64,000 nucleotides of DNA, from assembly GCF_012489685.1 (NCBI RefSeq), contig NC_080042.1, forward strand, positions 36,275,158 to 36,339,157. Direction: 5' to 3'. The position numbers and the translations under genes are program-made. Shown in pieces: positions 1-12,780 of the stretch (within the stretch, counting starts at the first letter, position 1; each line of letters opens with the position of its first letter). Origin of the DNA: Lotus japonicus. Its lineage: Eukaryota; Streptophyta; Magnoliopsida; Fabales; Fabaceae. Under the pieces are notes generated by a model that was not told the origin of the DNA, did no database searches, and worked only from the letters and a program-made list of their open reading frames with translations.

Positions 1-1
1 C

Positions 2-1480
2 AAAGCGGATCTCTGGATTGAGGAAATAGAGAAGATCTTTGGCGTGTTACAGACTGCTGAGGGAGCCAAGGTGGGCATGGCAACCTTTCTGCTGTTGGGT
101 GATGCTGAGTACTGGTGGAGGGGCGCCAGAGGGATTATGGAGGCAAATCATGTTGAGGTGAACTAGAATTCATTTCGTACTGCTTTTCTGGAGAAGTATT
201 TTCCTGACAGTGCTCGTGACGAGCGTGAATCACAGTTTCTGACTCTTAGACAAGGGAGCATGACTATTCCGGAGTATGTTGCTAAGTTGGAATCTTTGGC
301 AAAACACTTTCGATTTTTCCGTGACCAAGTTGATGAACCCTACATGTGCAAGCGCTTTGTGAGGGGATTGAGAGCTGACATTGAGGACTCAGTGAGACCG
401 TTAGGGATCGTGAGGTTTCAAGCATTGGTGGAGAAAGCAACAGAGGTAGAGCTAATGAAGAATAGGAGATTAAACAGGGCTGGAGTTGGAGGGCTAGTGA
501 GGTCAACACCACAGAATTTTCAAGGAAGGGGAAGATTTCAGGCGAAGAAGCCGTATCAACGTCCTGCGGGGAGAGGGTTTACCCCAGGATCTTACAAGCC
601 GATGGCTACTGCTGCTACTTCTGGGGGGTCGGGAAACCGTACCCCAAATCGTGATGTGACCTGTTTCAGATGTGGAGCGGTCGGGCACTATGCAAGCAGT
701 TGCACAATGCCACCAAGATGCTTCAACTGCAATAGATCGGGGCATCTGGCTGTGGACTGTAAGGCACCAAAGGCTGAACCGTCTGTGAATGCTGCTAGTG
801 GAAAGCGCCCAGCTGCGAGGGGAAGAGTTTATACAATGGATGGTGAAGATGCTGAAGGAGTGGATGGCTTGATCAGAGGAGAATGTGAAATCGACGGTAA
901 TCATCTAACTGTACTCTTTGATTCTGGTGCAACTCTTTCTTTTGTCTCTAAGGATAGCGTATCAAGACCGAATCTACCTATTACTGCTTTGAGTTTTGAT
1001 CTTATGGTGACTACACCTGCTAGGACCCTAATTGCTAATGCCGCATGCATGCACTGTTCAGTAGTATATAGAGATAGAACTTTTCATGCCAATCTAGTAT
1101 GTTTACCCCTTAAAAACCTAGATGTAATCCTAGGGATGGATTGGTTATCCCACTACCATTGTCTTTTGGACTGTAGTCGAAAGAAAGTGGTGTTCCCAGA
1201 CTCGGATCTTTTCGAGTATCTTTCTACTAACCACATTAGTGCATCGTTGAGCGAGGGCACTCAGAAGTACACGTCGTTGCTAAGTTTAGAGGGGAGGAAG
1301 GACTCGGATGTCCATGGCGTTCCGGTGGTTCGAGACTTTGCTGATGTTTTTCCTGGAGACGTACCTGGACCACCGCCAGTACACGATGTAGTGTATGTGA
1401 TCAACATTGTACCCGGAACCGGACCGATTTCGATTGCACCTTACCGTATGGCACTTGCAGAGCTAGTAGAGTTAAATCTC
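2..1480 (+). pseudogene. Element A gag and protease (5'-truncated by the window, one stop codon)
   Basis: The frame is open from position 2 apart from a TAG at 164-166. Element D's gag has Trp (TGG) at the same place, so this is a TGG-to-TAG change. The longest stop-free piece begins at the internal Met codon at 260. Two zinc knuckles follow: CFRCGAVGHYASSC (662-703) and CFNCNRSGHLAVDC (719-760), the nucleocapsid part of gag that binds RNA. The aspartic protease motif LFDSGA sits near 914-931, and ILGMDWL near 1128. Gag and protease are one frame, as usual in chromoviruses. The frame is lost around 1475-1480 by an apparent 1-bp deletion just before the RT. Confidence 0.9.
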
Positions 1481-2546
1481 AGTTGGAGGATCTTTCGGCA
1501 AAAGGATTTATTCGACCAAGTGTTTCACCGTGGGGAGCGCTAGTGCTTTTAGTCAAGAAGAAAGACGGAAAGTCTAGATTGTGTGTGGACTATCGACAAC
1601 TAAACAAGGCGACGGTCAAGAATAGATACCCATTACCGAGGATAGATGATTTGATGGATCAACTACGAGGGGCTGCCGTATTTTCCAAGATAGACTTGAA
1701 ATCGGGCTATCATCAGATCAGGGTGAAGACTGAGGATATACCGAAGACTGCTTTCAGAACACGCTACGGACACTACGAGTACCTAGTGATGCCGTTTGGA
1801 GTGACAAATGCACCTGCTGTTTTCATGGATTACATGAACTGTAAGGCCCAAGTTTTTCAGTTTATACCAAGTGAATAAATTCTTATTCACCAGTAGGTTT
1901 GATGCATGGCGAAGGGAAACCTGAACAAGAGTTTAGTAAATGAAATAAATGTATGAAGGAGAAAGTTCAGGAAAAGTCTGAGGTTCGTATTGAAGTCGAT
2001 AAAAGTTATAGCACGATCGTTTTAGGCTTAAACCTAGGTCAGAAACCCTAGTATATAGCTAATTTTCACTTTTAGGCACGACGGAAGTTAATTCCAAAAA
2101 TCTTCAGAGAAATGTTAGAACTTCTCTTTTTTCCATATATCACAATCGTTTCGAGGCGAAACTCTAGGATCTACGAACGTCCGATTCCAATCATCGGAAG
2201 TTTGCCGAAACCGAATCCCTGGTATTTCAAAACCCTAGAATTTCTCGACGATGAAGACTTTTTCTATTCAGAGCTTCAAATGAATATTCTACACGCGTAC
2301 ACCCATTTCTCTTGATGATTTCAATCTTTCTTCAGAAGGAAGTTTTCCATTCCGACATCCCATGCAAAAAGCAACTTATCGGGTAAAATAGTTTTATACC
2401 GACTATGCTTTAGTTGCCAAAAATACAAAGAGACCTCATTTTAGTTTTGGAATTCTTTCGCCAAAACATATCTATTAATTCACGGAGAATGACGCCGGAA
2501 AAATCAGATTCGCGAAACTTTCATTTTCCCGCGAATTTCCAACCTT

Positions 2547-2554
2547 TATATATA
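2547..2554 (+). promoter_or_regulatory. TATA box of LTR B
   Basis: TATATATA lies about 710 bp into the LTR and is kept at the equivalent place in C (10911-10918) and both D LTRs. Transcription probably starts about 30 bp downstream, making R-U5 roughly 3 kb. A good donor-like site, GAG|GTATAG, follows near 2694. Confidence 0.6.
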
Positions 2555-3370
2555 GCAAAGAAAGGAAGAAAAACTCAAATTTTCCTCCATTTTCTCTCCT
2601 CAAACCCGCGGCCAAGAACAAGGAAGAAGGAAGAAGAATTTTGTTCATCGCTTGCTTGATCGTTGATCCGTTAGTTGCTACTTCAAGGCTTCGAGGTATA
2701 GTCGCTAATCCTTACCTCTGATCGCTTTTTCCATAGCTTTTCTGTAGAGTTTTCTGAGCGGATAGTTTATGGGTTTTTGCAAAACTATCCTGAATCTTTC
2801 ATTTCTGATTCTAAACCTCTTCCTTATGCGCCCAAGATCACTTCTGCCGGGTTAGATTTTCCGTTATGTCGCCGGAATTCCGCCGGAATCAATTTGAGCC
2901 TAAAACACCCATTTTTGGAGTTTTTGGTGTAAAGCTTCAACCTTTAGGCTGAAAACTATCGCCTTAGCTTAGTGCTAGTAGGATTAGTTGTCATAAACGT
3001 CGTTGGTGACGTCCCTGCAAAATTTTATTTTTGGGATTTCAGTTTTGAAAAATCCTAAGTTAAAAATCATGACCAAAATACCCCTGCGACAGTTTTTGAT
3101 CCGATAATTTTTCCGAGTTCAGAATACCCTTAGTTACGGCTTATGAAAGCATAGGAACCAAGTTTGATCGAAGAAAAATCGAGCCCCATAATTGCACAAA
3201 GTGGCCGAGCCCTATTAGGGGGGAGGAGGAAAATTTCCTTTTCCGAAAACTTGTCTTTCGCGCTAGATTATCGTACCTTAGAGTATAGATTACTTCGAGT
3301 AACCTTAGTAAGTATCGATAGTTTAGTTTTCGATAGATTCTGATAGTATTTCTGTGGTTTTGCTCTAAAG

Positions 3371-3448
3371 GTGATTTTGAGGAATTCCCAGAGGAGCAAG
3401 CCTTTGATTGTGAACAAGTGTTAGGAGATCGTCCTGGAGAATCTACAG
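3371..3448 (+). other. 78-bp exon-like block in LTR B
   Basis: The block is preceded by AG (ctctaaag) and followed by the donor-like GTGAGG. Only the frame starting at its third base is open; it reads acidic residues (DFEEFPEEQAFD...). C has the same sequence, while A and D have diverged blocks of identical length. Expression and splicing are not known. Confidence 0.45.
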
Positions 3449-4072
3449 GTGAGGGCTTCTCACTGAATCTCTAGTTAATGCTTAGGGTCGATGTTTTCGA
3501 CATTGTTTACTGTTTATGCACTGGAATTGTGTGTGATTGGAAAATGTTTTCTGAGGCTTCGGCTGAAAATGTAGATGATTCATCTACTGAATGTTTTTGA
3601 GATTGACTTACATGCTATGTGCTATGTGGGTAATCTAGGATGTGTGGTGCATGCTTTATATGCTAAGTGCTAAGTGTTTATGATGCGATTTATTGATATA
3701 TGACATGTTGTTGATTGTGATGATTTAAATATGCTCTGTACTGGAATCTGAGATTCTGAATGGTGAGAATAGCGGGCAGGTCATGCCGATTTTATTTTGA
3801 GAGTTTTGAGAAAGTTTGATAGGACGAACGAGGTTCGGGCCTTAATTTTGTTTAGTGGATCGAGACATCCTCTGGAAGCGACTTGGGATTGGGAGATCCT
3901 GAAAATGTATAAGACTTGCGATAAGACAAAATGAAATCTATTTTATAAAGAAAATTCATAAGACCTTAAATAACCTCAAAATCTTTAAGTAATGATAACA
4001 ACCTCGAAGGAAGGCATTGGAAGTCAAATCATAGTTTTGGAAAAACGAGGAGTGTCGTCGGATCCAAGTGTA

Positions 4073-4287
4073 GCGTTTGTTGTTGTGCTGTTGGAGCAGC
4101 GTTTGTTTGTTGTGCTGTTGGAGCAGCGTTTGTTTGTTGTGCTGTTGGAGCAGCGTTTGTTGTCGTGCTGTTGGAGCAGCGTTTGTTGTTGTGCTGTTGG
4201 AGCAGCGTTTGTTTGTTGTGCTGTTGGAGCAGCGTTTGTTATTGTGCTGTTGGAGCAGCGTTTGTTGTGGTGCTGTTGGAGCAGCTA
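4073..4287 (+). repeat. Minisatellite in LTR B, 8 units of 26-27 bp
   Basis: Each unit contains gctgttggagcagc, which can fold with a gctg/cagc stem. Units vary only in the short gtttgttgtt stretch. Long open frames across the array are a by-product of the repeat. Confidence 0.92.
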
Positions 4288-7200
4288 TGTGTCGTTATGA
4301 AGTGTGTCTTTTGGTCACAGAATCGACTTTACCTTAGGGTAAGCTTTTAGAGACTTTAACTTCCCTAGAACACGTGGCGACGTGTCGAGTGAGGACGGAG
4401 ACGTTGTTTGACTAATCATTTTGCATACATGCAACATTAATGGGGTATTAACACAGGACGTACTCTGGACCTCGTCGGTTTCCAAAATGGTCATAAGACC
4501 CGGAATGCCGTGAAAGAGCGTTTATAGACGTCTCTTGTAGCAGACCGAAATGGCAGACCTACGGGTTTACTGCTGATCTGGCTACCTTTGTGTGGTGTAA
4601 GAGGCACGCGGGCCGAAATGGTTCCACCGTGGCTGGTGTTAGGGCTGATCCGTTTGATGTCCATCCCTTTCCGGAATGCATGTGGTTAACTGGGTTAACC
4701 TGCATATCATTTCATGCAACATGCATACTGACTTAGTGATGAGTGTGTTTGATACTTGTTAGTTCTACTTGATGCATGTTAACTGTGTTTTACTGTCGTT
4801 ATATTCTTTGTGGAATAATGCAACCCTAGGATGTTATCCCTAGTTATAAGCCTAAGTGACTAATCCTTTAATGGTATCTATTGGTGGTATTATTTATATA
4901 ATTCTTTGGAGTTGACCCTCGCGTCTTCTGTGTGTGCTTTGGCGAACAAACGCCCTTTGTCAGATGTCTTTGGCGGGCTGATTCGTGATGGTTCATCCTT
5001 CGGGAGGAACTAGGGTTGAGATGCAGGAACTGGAGCGTATCGCGGTTGCGAGAGGAGGACGGATGGTGTATGTAGACTAGGTCGTTCTGGATTTCGAATT
5101 CGGACGACGATCATGCTAGCATGTAGGATTGAGTGTTAGTGTGAGCTCCTCGAGATGGGATTAGTGTAGGAGTAGAGTCTTAGCTCTGAACATTATTTGT
5201 TTCATTCGGGACAGGGTAGTTTCCCACCTATAGCTTTTTGTGTGGTTTCGTTACGGGAATCACAGAGAGTTGGTTGGACTTAGGAAGTCTTGTTTCAGGC
5301 CGATGGGCCAGCTTATTCTCATTTTGAGGGATAGTGTTGCGGACACTTAACCTTTTCTTTTGGTTTGTACTTTTGCCTACGGGCGCTACTCTTCTATTAC
5401 CCGTCACTGGAGGTTCACTCGTGACGAGGTTGCTACTTACAGCGGGGGCTGTTTATATATTGTATATTAGTTTTATTACTTTTCGCACTTGGGTTTTATT
5501 TATTTCAGTCTTGTCTTAGTTATTATAAAAAAAAAAATATTCACGTTTTTCCGCATTAAGTTTACTTTTGGTTACTAAAGTGACGCCACCGAAATCGGGG
5601 TGTTACATGAACCGCATCTTTCATGAATTTTTAGATCGGTTTGTGGTGGTGTTTATTGATGACATACTGATCCATTCGAAGGATGCGAAGGAACATGAAG
5701 GACATTTGCGCCAAGTTTTACAAGTGTTGAGAGAGAAAAAGCTGTACGCGAACCCTTCCAAGTGTGAATTCTGGCTGGAGGAAGTCAATTTCTTAGGCCA
5801 TGTTATCTCAAAGGAAGGCATAGTTGTGGATCCAGCGAAAGTAGAGACTGTTTTGGCTTGGGAACAACCGAAGACAGTGACAGAAATCAGAAGTTTTGTG
5901 GGTTTAGCTGGATATTATAGACGCTTCATTGAGGGATTTGCCAAGATTGTTGGACCTTTGACTCAACTTACGAGAAAGGATCAACCTTTTGCAAGGACTG
6001 AGGCGTGTGAATCAAGTTTTCAGACTCTGAAGGAACGTTTGACGACGTCACCTGTGCTTATTTTGCCACAACCGGAGGAACCTTATGAAGTTTACAGTGA
6101 TGCTTCACATCAAGGCTTGGGATGTGTACTGATGCAACATCGGAAAGTAGTGGCTTATGCTTCGAGACAGTTGAAGACTCACGAGAAGAACTACCCGACT
6201 CACGATCTGGAGTTAGCTGCAATTGTGTTTTCGCTCAAAATCTGGAGGCATTACCTCTATGGTTGTACTTTCACGATATTTAGCGATCACAAAAGTCTTA
6301 AATACTTGTTCGATCAGAAGGAGCTGAACATAAGACAACGAAGATGGATGGAGTTCATCAAGGACTACGAGTTTACGCTGCAATATCATCCTGGGAAGGC
6401 AAATGTAGTTGCTGATGCTCTGAGTAGGAAGATGCATGTCTCGTCAATGATGGTTAAAGAGCTGGAGTTGCTGGAACAATTTCGAGATATGAGCTTGGGT
6501 GTGACACCGTCTGAGGGAATGTTGAAGTTTGGTATGATCAGAATCGTTAGTGGACTGATGGAAGAAATTAGAGAGCGACAACTGCAAGATGCGTTTCTGC
6601 TAGAGAAGAGGAACTTAGTAATTCAAGGGAAAGACCCGGAGTTCAAGATAGGAGCTGACAATATCCTACGATGCAAGGACAGAGTTTGTGTGCCCAACAA
6701 TCCAGAATTGAGAAGACTGATCATGGATGAAGGACACAAGAGTAAATGGAGCATTCATCCTGGAATGACAAAGATGTATCAAGACTTGAAACTGAATTTT
6801 TGGTGGCCGGGAATGAAGAAACAAGTGGCCGAGTATGTAGCTGCATGTTTGACTTGTCAGAAGGCTAAGGTAGAGCATCAACGACCTGCTGGTATGTTAC
6901 AAAGTTTAGATGTGCCAGAATGGAAATGGGATAGCATCTCCATGGATTTCGTGGTGGCTTTGCCAAGAACACAGAAGAGACACGATTCGATTTGGGTAAT
7001 TGTGGACCGTTTGACCAAGTCAGCGCATTTTCTACCAGTGAGAACTACCTACAACGTGGAAAAGTTGGCTGAGATTTATGTGGCTGAGATTGTGCGACTA
7101 CACGGAGTTCCGACGAGTATTGTGTCTGATCGGGATCCAAAGTTTACTTCGCACTTTTAGGGAGCTCTTCATGGGGCGTTAGGAACCAAGCTGAGTTTGA

Positions 7201-8005
7201 GTTCGGCGTATCATCCGCAAACTGACGGGAAAACAGAGAGAACTATTCAATCGTTAGAGGATCTACTACGTGCTTGTGTGTTAGATAACAGAGGAAGCTG
7301 GGATGATCTTCTGCCATTGATCGAATTCACCTACAACAATAGTTTTCATGCGAGCATTGGAATGGCACCGTATGAGGCTTTGTATGGTCGAAAGTGTAGA
7401 ACACCGTTGTGTTGGTATCAAGATGGGGAGAGTTTGTTGATTAGGCCAGAACTTCTGCAACAGACGACTGAGAAGGTTAAGCAGATCAGAGAGAAGATGA
7501 GGGCTTCACAGAGCAGACAGAAGAGTTATTCTAATCAGCGACGCAGAACCCTAGAGTTTGAAGAAGGTGATCATGTGTTTCTACGAGTTACTCAGACTAC
7601 GGGAGTTGGACGAGCTATTAAGTTAAGGAAGTTCACGCCAAAATTCATTGGACCTTATCAAATCACTCGACGTGTTGGACCAGTTGCGTATCAGATTGCG
7701 CTACCACCGTTTCTTTCCAACATTCATGATGTTTTTCACGTGTCACAGTTGAGGAAGTACATTCCAGACCCGACACATGTAATCGAGCCAGACAACGTTG
7801 AACTGAAGGATGATTTGACTTTTGAGGCACCACCGATTAGCATTGGGGATAGAAGAGTGAAACAGCTGAGAGGGAAGCAGATTGCATTAGTGAAGGTGAT
7901 ATGGAACGACGACACGGGAGACGCTACGTGGGAATTAGAAGACAAGATCAAGGAACAGTATTCCGGACTTTTCGCGGAACTCTGAGTTTCGAGGACGAAA
8001 CTTTC

Positions 8006-8021
8006 TTTTTGGAGGGGAGTA
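8006..8021 (+). other. Polypurine tract of element A
   Basis: The run ttttggaggggagta lies just upstream of the 3' LTR start TGTAAGACCC at 8023 and 20 bp after the integrase stop. This is the plus-strand priming site. The same tract occurs beside D's 3' LTR. Confidence 0.8.
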
Positions 8022-8671
8022 TTGTAAGACCCGGATTTACAGAACGGTTTACTTTCCGACTCACGCGTAGGATCAGTGTAAGCGTGACAGGAGTTTGCCG
8101 TTTGAGAAAGATTAATGAAGAAGAAAGTTCAGGAATTGCTTGAGGATTGTTTCATAGTCGTTTTAGGAGTTAGTGCGAGTCGTCTGCACACCCGCCTTAT
8201 GGCGAGAGTGTCCAGAATAGGCTAATTCCGCTCTTAAAGCAACGTTTAAGTGAAATTTCAAATCCTTGGAAAAATAAGAAGTTCTCTTTATTTTTCCTTC
8301 GACCAGTGTTTCATTTCGGAACTCTGGAGTGTACGTACGATAGTTTTCAATTCTCGGAAGTCCGACGACGCTAATTTCTTTTCTTTAAAAACCCTAAATT
8401 CAATCACTGAATGAAGACTTTTTTCTATTCGGAGCTTCTAACAAAGTTTCCATCCGTGTTGCCAGATTTCTTTCGATGTTTCCAATCTTTCTTCAGAATG
8501 AAGTTTTGTTGTCTGACCTTCACAGCAAAAAGTAGTTTTTCGGGGCAAATAAACTTACACCGCTTTTGGATCGTCTTTCCCTAATCCTAGAGATTTGTTT
8601 TGAGTTCTGGAATTCTGTCGCTAGAATCTAGCTTAGAATACACCGATGAACGTGCTGCGCTTTCACCTTCC

Positions 8672-8678
8672 TATAAAT
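8672..8678 (+). promoter_or_regulatory. TATA box of LTR A
   Basis: TATAAAT lies about 650 bp into the LTR, in the position equivalent to the TATATATA of B-D. The downstream leader shows the same donor-like context, tatcgag|gtaac, near 8811. Confidence 0.6.
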
Positions 8679-9481
8679 AGTAAAAAACTCAAAATATCTT
8701 CCCATTACTCCCTTTGAAGCCGCGAGTTTGAGAGAGAAAGGAGGAGAGGAGAATTTCGCCGAATCTTGACCGATCTTCGAGTTGTTTGTCCCTACTTCAA
8801 GGTATCGAGGTAACTAGCTTGATTCTTACCTCTGATCATTGTTTCTACTGCGTTTCTATATCTTTTTCTGAGCTCAAAGTTTCGAGCTTTTCGTAAAACT
8901 ATCCGTTTTTCCCGATTTTTCTCTTGGGATATCTTCTATACTTGCCCAACAACCTAGAACACTCGCCGTTGTTCGCTGATTTCGACCGAGTTGTCAAAGA
9001 TATGAAAAACTGTTCAAAAACCCTTTTGCGCACATATTGAAACTTTATCGTCGAAAAGTCACAATCCGACTTAGTGCCTTTAGGATTAGTTGCTACAAAT
9101 GTCGTTAGGAACATCGCCATCAAATTTGTTTTCCGAAGTTTTAACTTTGAGTTTTTGAACTTTAATTTTGGACCCAAATGCCCCTAACTAGTCGTAATTC
9201 GATCCGTTCGTCCGAAAATTTTTCCGACAATTTCTTTACCCTAGTTTTACCCTAAAACTACCTTGTAATTAAATTAGATCGAAGAAAAAGCGCCGCAGCC
9301 TTTTTCCTCTTGTAGCCGAGAGCATGTTAGTGAGGGGGGGGGGAGTTTTCATTTGCGAAAACTTGTCCATTCGTGCTCGATTGTCGTACTCTAAAGCTTC
9401 AATGCTTTGTCTATCGTTAATTACTTGTATTGTGATCGAGCTAATCGATTTTGTTTGGATTTCTGCTTTGTTTTCTCCGAG

Positions 9482-9559
9482 GTTCAGTTGAAGGAACTTT
9501 GGGTTTTACGGAGCATTCGTGTGAAGAGAACCTAAACCAAGAGGCTGCAGCAACTCGAG
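9482..9559 (+). other. 78-bp exon-like block in LTR A
   Basis: It lies between AG (ctccgag) and a GTTAGG donor-like site. It is exactly as long as the blocks in B, C and D although its sequence differs strongly. The frame starting at its third base is open and acidic, as in the others. Confidence 0.4.
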
Positions 9560-10910
9560 GTTAGGGCAACTTACCTATTAGCTAAGATTGCATGATAGGC
9601 GTCGATAAATTCGACTTATGTTTTACTTTGATATTGATTATGATGATGAATTAATGTTATGATGTTTTCCATGACTTATGATATTGATGTGTTATTGAAT
9701 TGTGCGTTTTGACGCGACTTCGGAGTGGAGAATCACTGAACTGGTTACTTTTGATCTTTCGGGTTGGGGAAACAACCCTAGGCAAGTCCAAACAGGGGGT
9801 TTGAGACTTAGCCATTCGTTTGTATACTTAGACTTTCCCCGGGAGTTACATTTAGTGGGTTTTTGGAAAACTTAGAATGAATAGAATTTCGAAAACTAGA
9901 GACTTTAGAGAATTTAGTATTCAAGAACTAAACTCATAACTTGACTAATTCAATTCAAAACATTTTTATTAACGAACAAAACTTAGGAAATCTAAAGGGG
10001 AAAATGATTGCGAAAGACGGGGAAAAGTCGACTTTTGTTGTGGGTTCTGGAGAATTGCTAGACACCAGGGGGTGAGCCACTGTGACAAGGGGAAGTCACC
10101 GAGAACTTTGGTACTCTTGTTGTAGGGGTTTGTGTTGTATTGACCGACACTAAACTCTTGGGTTTTGAATTTTAAAATTGAGCTAAACACTTGCGTTGTG
10201 AGGACGATTCGATGTTTGGCTAATGTAAGGCCCAAGTTTTTTTAAGCTTATGCTAAGTGAATAAACTTCTTATTCACGATTAGGGTTGATGTAATGTGAA
10301 GGGAAACCTGAACGAAAGTTTATTAAATGAAATATATTTATGAAGGAGAAAGTTCAGGAAAAGTTCAAGGATTGCATTATGATCGATAAAAGTTATAGCA
10401 CGATCGTTACACACTTAAACCTAGGTCAGAAACCCTAGTATATAGCTAATTTTCACTTTTAGGCACGCTGGCAGTTAATTCCAAAAATCTTCAGAGAAAT
10501 ATATCACCATCATTTCGAGGCGAAACTCTAGGATCTACGAACGTCCGATTCCAATCATCGGAAGTTTGCCGAAAACGAAACCCTGGTTTTTCAAAACCCT
10601 AGAATTTCTCGACAATGAAGACTTTTTCTATTCAGAGCTTCAAATGAATATTCCACACGCGTACACCCATTTCTCTTGATGATTTCAATCTTTCTTCCGA
10701 AGGAAGTTTTCCATTCCGACATTCGATGCAAAAAGCAACTTATCGGGTAAAATAGTTTTATACCGACTATGCTTTAGTTGCCAAAAATACAAGGAGACCT
10801 CTTTATAGTTTTGGAATTCTGTTGCCAAAACATATCTATTAATTCATGGAGAATGAAGCCGGAAAAATCAGATTCGCGAAACTTTCATTTTCCCGCGAAT
10901 TTCCAACCTT

Positions 10911-10918
10911 TATATATA
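10911..10918 (+). promoter_or_regulatory. TATA box of LTR C
   Basis: TATATATA in the same context as LTR B, with conserved ccaacctt before and gcaaagaaagg after. Confidence 0.6.
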
Positions 10919-11723
10919 GCAAAGAAAGGAAGAAAAACACAAATTCTCCTCCATTTTCTCTCCCAAAACCGCGGCCAAGAACAAGGAAGAAGGAAGAAGA
11001 GTTTTTCTTCATCGTTTGCTTGATCGTCGATCAATCAGTTGCTACTTCAAGGCTTCGAGGTATAGTCGCTAATCCTTACCTCCGATCGCTTTTTCCATAG
11101 CTTTTCTGTAGAGTTTTCTGAGTGGATAGTTTATGGGTTTTTGCAAAACTATCCTGAATCTTTCATTTCTGATTCTAAACCTCTTCCTTATGCGCCCAAG
11201 ATCACTTCTGCCGGGTTAGATTTTCCGTTATGTCGCCGGAATCAATTTGAACCTAAAATACCCATTTTTGGAGTTTTTGGTGTTAAGCTTCAACCTTTAG
11301 GCTGAAAACTATCGCCTTAGCTTAGTGCTAGTAGGATTAGTTGTCATAAACGTCGTTGGTGACGTCCCTGCAAAATTTTATTTTTGGGATTTCAGTTTTG
11401 AAAATCCTAAGTTAAAAATCATGACCAAAATACTCCTGCGACAGTTTTTGATCCGATAATTTTTCCGAGTTCAGAATACCCTTAGTTACGGCTTATGAAA
11501 GCATAGGAACCAAGTTTGATCGAAGAAAAATCGAGCCCCATAATTGCACAAAGTGGCCGAGCCCTATTAGGGGGGAGGAGGAAAATTTCCTTTTCCGAAA
11601 ACTTGTCTTTTCGCGCTAGCTTATCGTACCTTAGAGTATAGATTACTTCGAGTAACCTTAGTAAGTATCGATAGCTTAGTTTTCGATAGATTCTGATAGT
11701 ATTTCTGTGGTTTTGCTCTAAAG

Positions 11724-11801
11724 GTGATTTTGAGGAATTCCCAGAGGAGCAAGCCTTTGATTGTGAACAAGTGTTAGGAGATCGTCCTGGAGAATCTACA
11801 G
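11724..11801 (+). other. 78-bp exon-like block in LTR C
   Basis: Same sequence as the block in B, with AG before and GTGAGG after. Confidence 0.45.
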
Positions 11802-12504
11802 GTGAGGGCTTCTCACTGAATCTCTAGTTAATGCTTAGGGTCGATGTTTCGACATTGTTTACTGTTTATGCACTGGAATTGTGTGTGATTGGAAAATGTT
11901 TTCTGAGGCTTCGGCTGACAATGTAGATGATTCATCTACTGAATGTTTTTGAGATTGTCTTACATGCTATGTGCTATGTGGGTAATCTAGGATGTGTGGT
12001 GCATGCTTTATATGCTAAGTGCTAAGTGTTTATGATGCGATTTATGGATATATGACATGTTGTTGATTGTGATGATTTAAATATGCTTTGCACTAGAAAC
12101 TGAGATTCTGAATGGTGAGGATAGCGGGCAGGTCATGCCGATTTTATTTTGAGAGTTTTGGAGGAAGCTTGATAGGACGAATGAGATTCGGGCCTTGTTA
12201 TGATGTGTATGGATCGAGACATTCTCTGGAGTCATTTGGGGATTAGGAGATCCCGAGAACTTATAGGAATTTCGATAAGACTAAAAAGGATATTATTTTG
12301 AAAAGAAAACTCATAAGACATTAAACAACCTCTAAATCTTTAAATAAAGATAATAAACTCGAAAGGAAGCTTCGGATGCAAACCTTAGTTTTTGGAAAAC
12401 GAGAAGTGTCGTCGGATCCAAGTGTTGAGGAGTTTGGTAAGTTCTGAGTATGTTGGTACTCCTTCGCTCGTTGAGCAGTTTGTTAGCCATCCAAGGGATG
12501 AGCC

Positions 12505-12780
12505 GAGAAGCTTCACTGAGGCGTGAGACCTTGTGAATGCGTGATACTCCACTGAGGCGTGAGACCTTGTGGAAAGCATGGATCTTCACTGAGGCGTGAG
12601 ACCTCGTGAACAGCATGAAGCTTCACTGAGGCGTGAGACCTTGTGAATGCGGGATACTCCACTGAGGCGTGAGACCTTGTGGAAAGCATGGAACTCCACT
12701 GAGGCGTGAGACCTTGTGAGAGCATGAAACTTCACTGAAGCGTGAGACTTCGTGAGAGCATTGATGACCCGAAGAGTCAT
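12505..12780 (+). repeat. Minisatellite in LTR C, about 7 units of 38-42 bp
   Basis: The core cactgaggcgtgagacctt recurs with spacers such as gaatgcgtgatactc. It occupies the same site as the 26-bp array of B and D but has a different unit. Three overlapping minus-strand open frames here are repeat artefacts. Confidence 0.88.

Larger units (their letters stand above)
1840..5607 (+). mobile_element. Solo LTR B, 3.77 kb, inserted in the RT of element A
   Basis: It starts TGTAAGGCCC and ends GGTGTTACA, with direct repeats tgaac at 1835-1839 and 5608-5612. No primer site, polypurine tract or coding region accompanies it, so it is a solo LTR left by recombination between the two LTRs. It is closely similar to LTRs C and D and related to A and E. 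Contents: TATA box at 2547-2554, an exon-like block at 3371-3448, a palindrome near 3568-3584, a minisatellite at 4073-4287, and remains of the LTR reading frame around 4930-5240. Confidence 0.95.
1481..7985 (+). pseudogene. Element A pol: RT, RNase H, integrase with chromodomain; split by solo LTR B
   Basis: Coding parts are 1481-1839 and 5613-7985. The first ends after [18 protein letters not shown]; the second resumes in frame beyond the tgaac duplication. RT active site FIDD is at 5652-5663. RNase H shows YSDAS, the DHKSL region and DALSRK. Integrase has an HH-CC zinc finger with CLTC near 6847-6858, then a DDE core: D in SMDFVVALP (about 6944), D in SDRDPKF (about 7127), E in TDGKTER (about 7230). 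The tail (about 7849-7982) resembles a Tekay chromodomain. A TAG at 7158-7160 sits where relatives have Trp; the frame is otherwise unbroken. Enzymatically dead. Confidence 0.92.

Noticed and set aside
3992..4350. Cys/Trp/Leu-rich frames (VVLLEQRLF and CCWSSVC repeats) in LTR B and the D LTRs
   Set aside because: Three frames of the same 26-bp unit are open together, as expected from a unit lacking stops; not genes.
8899..9177. 92-codon minus-strand frame in LTR A
   Set aside because: Lies across the LTR leader, has no counterpart in sister LTRs and no recognisable domain.
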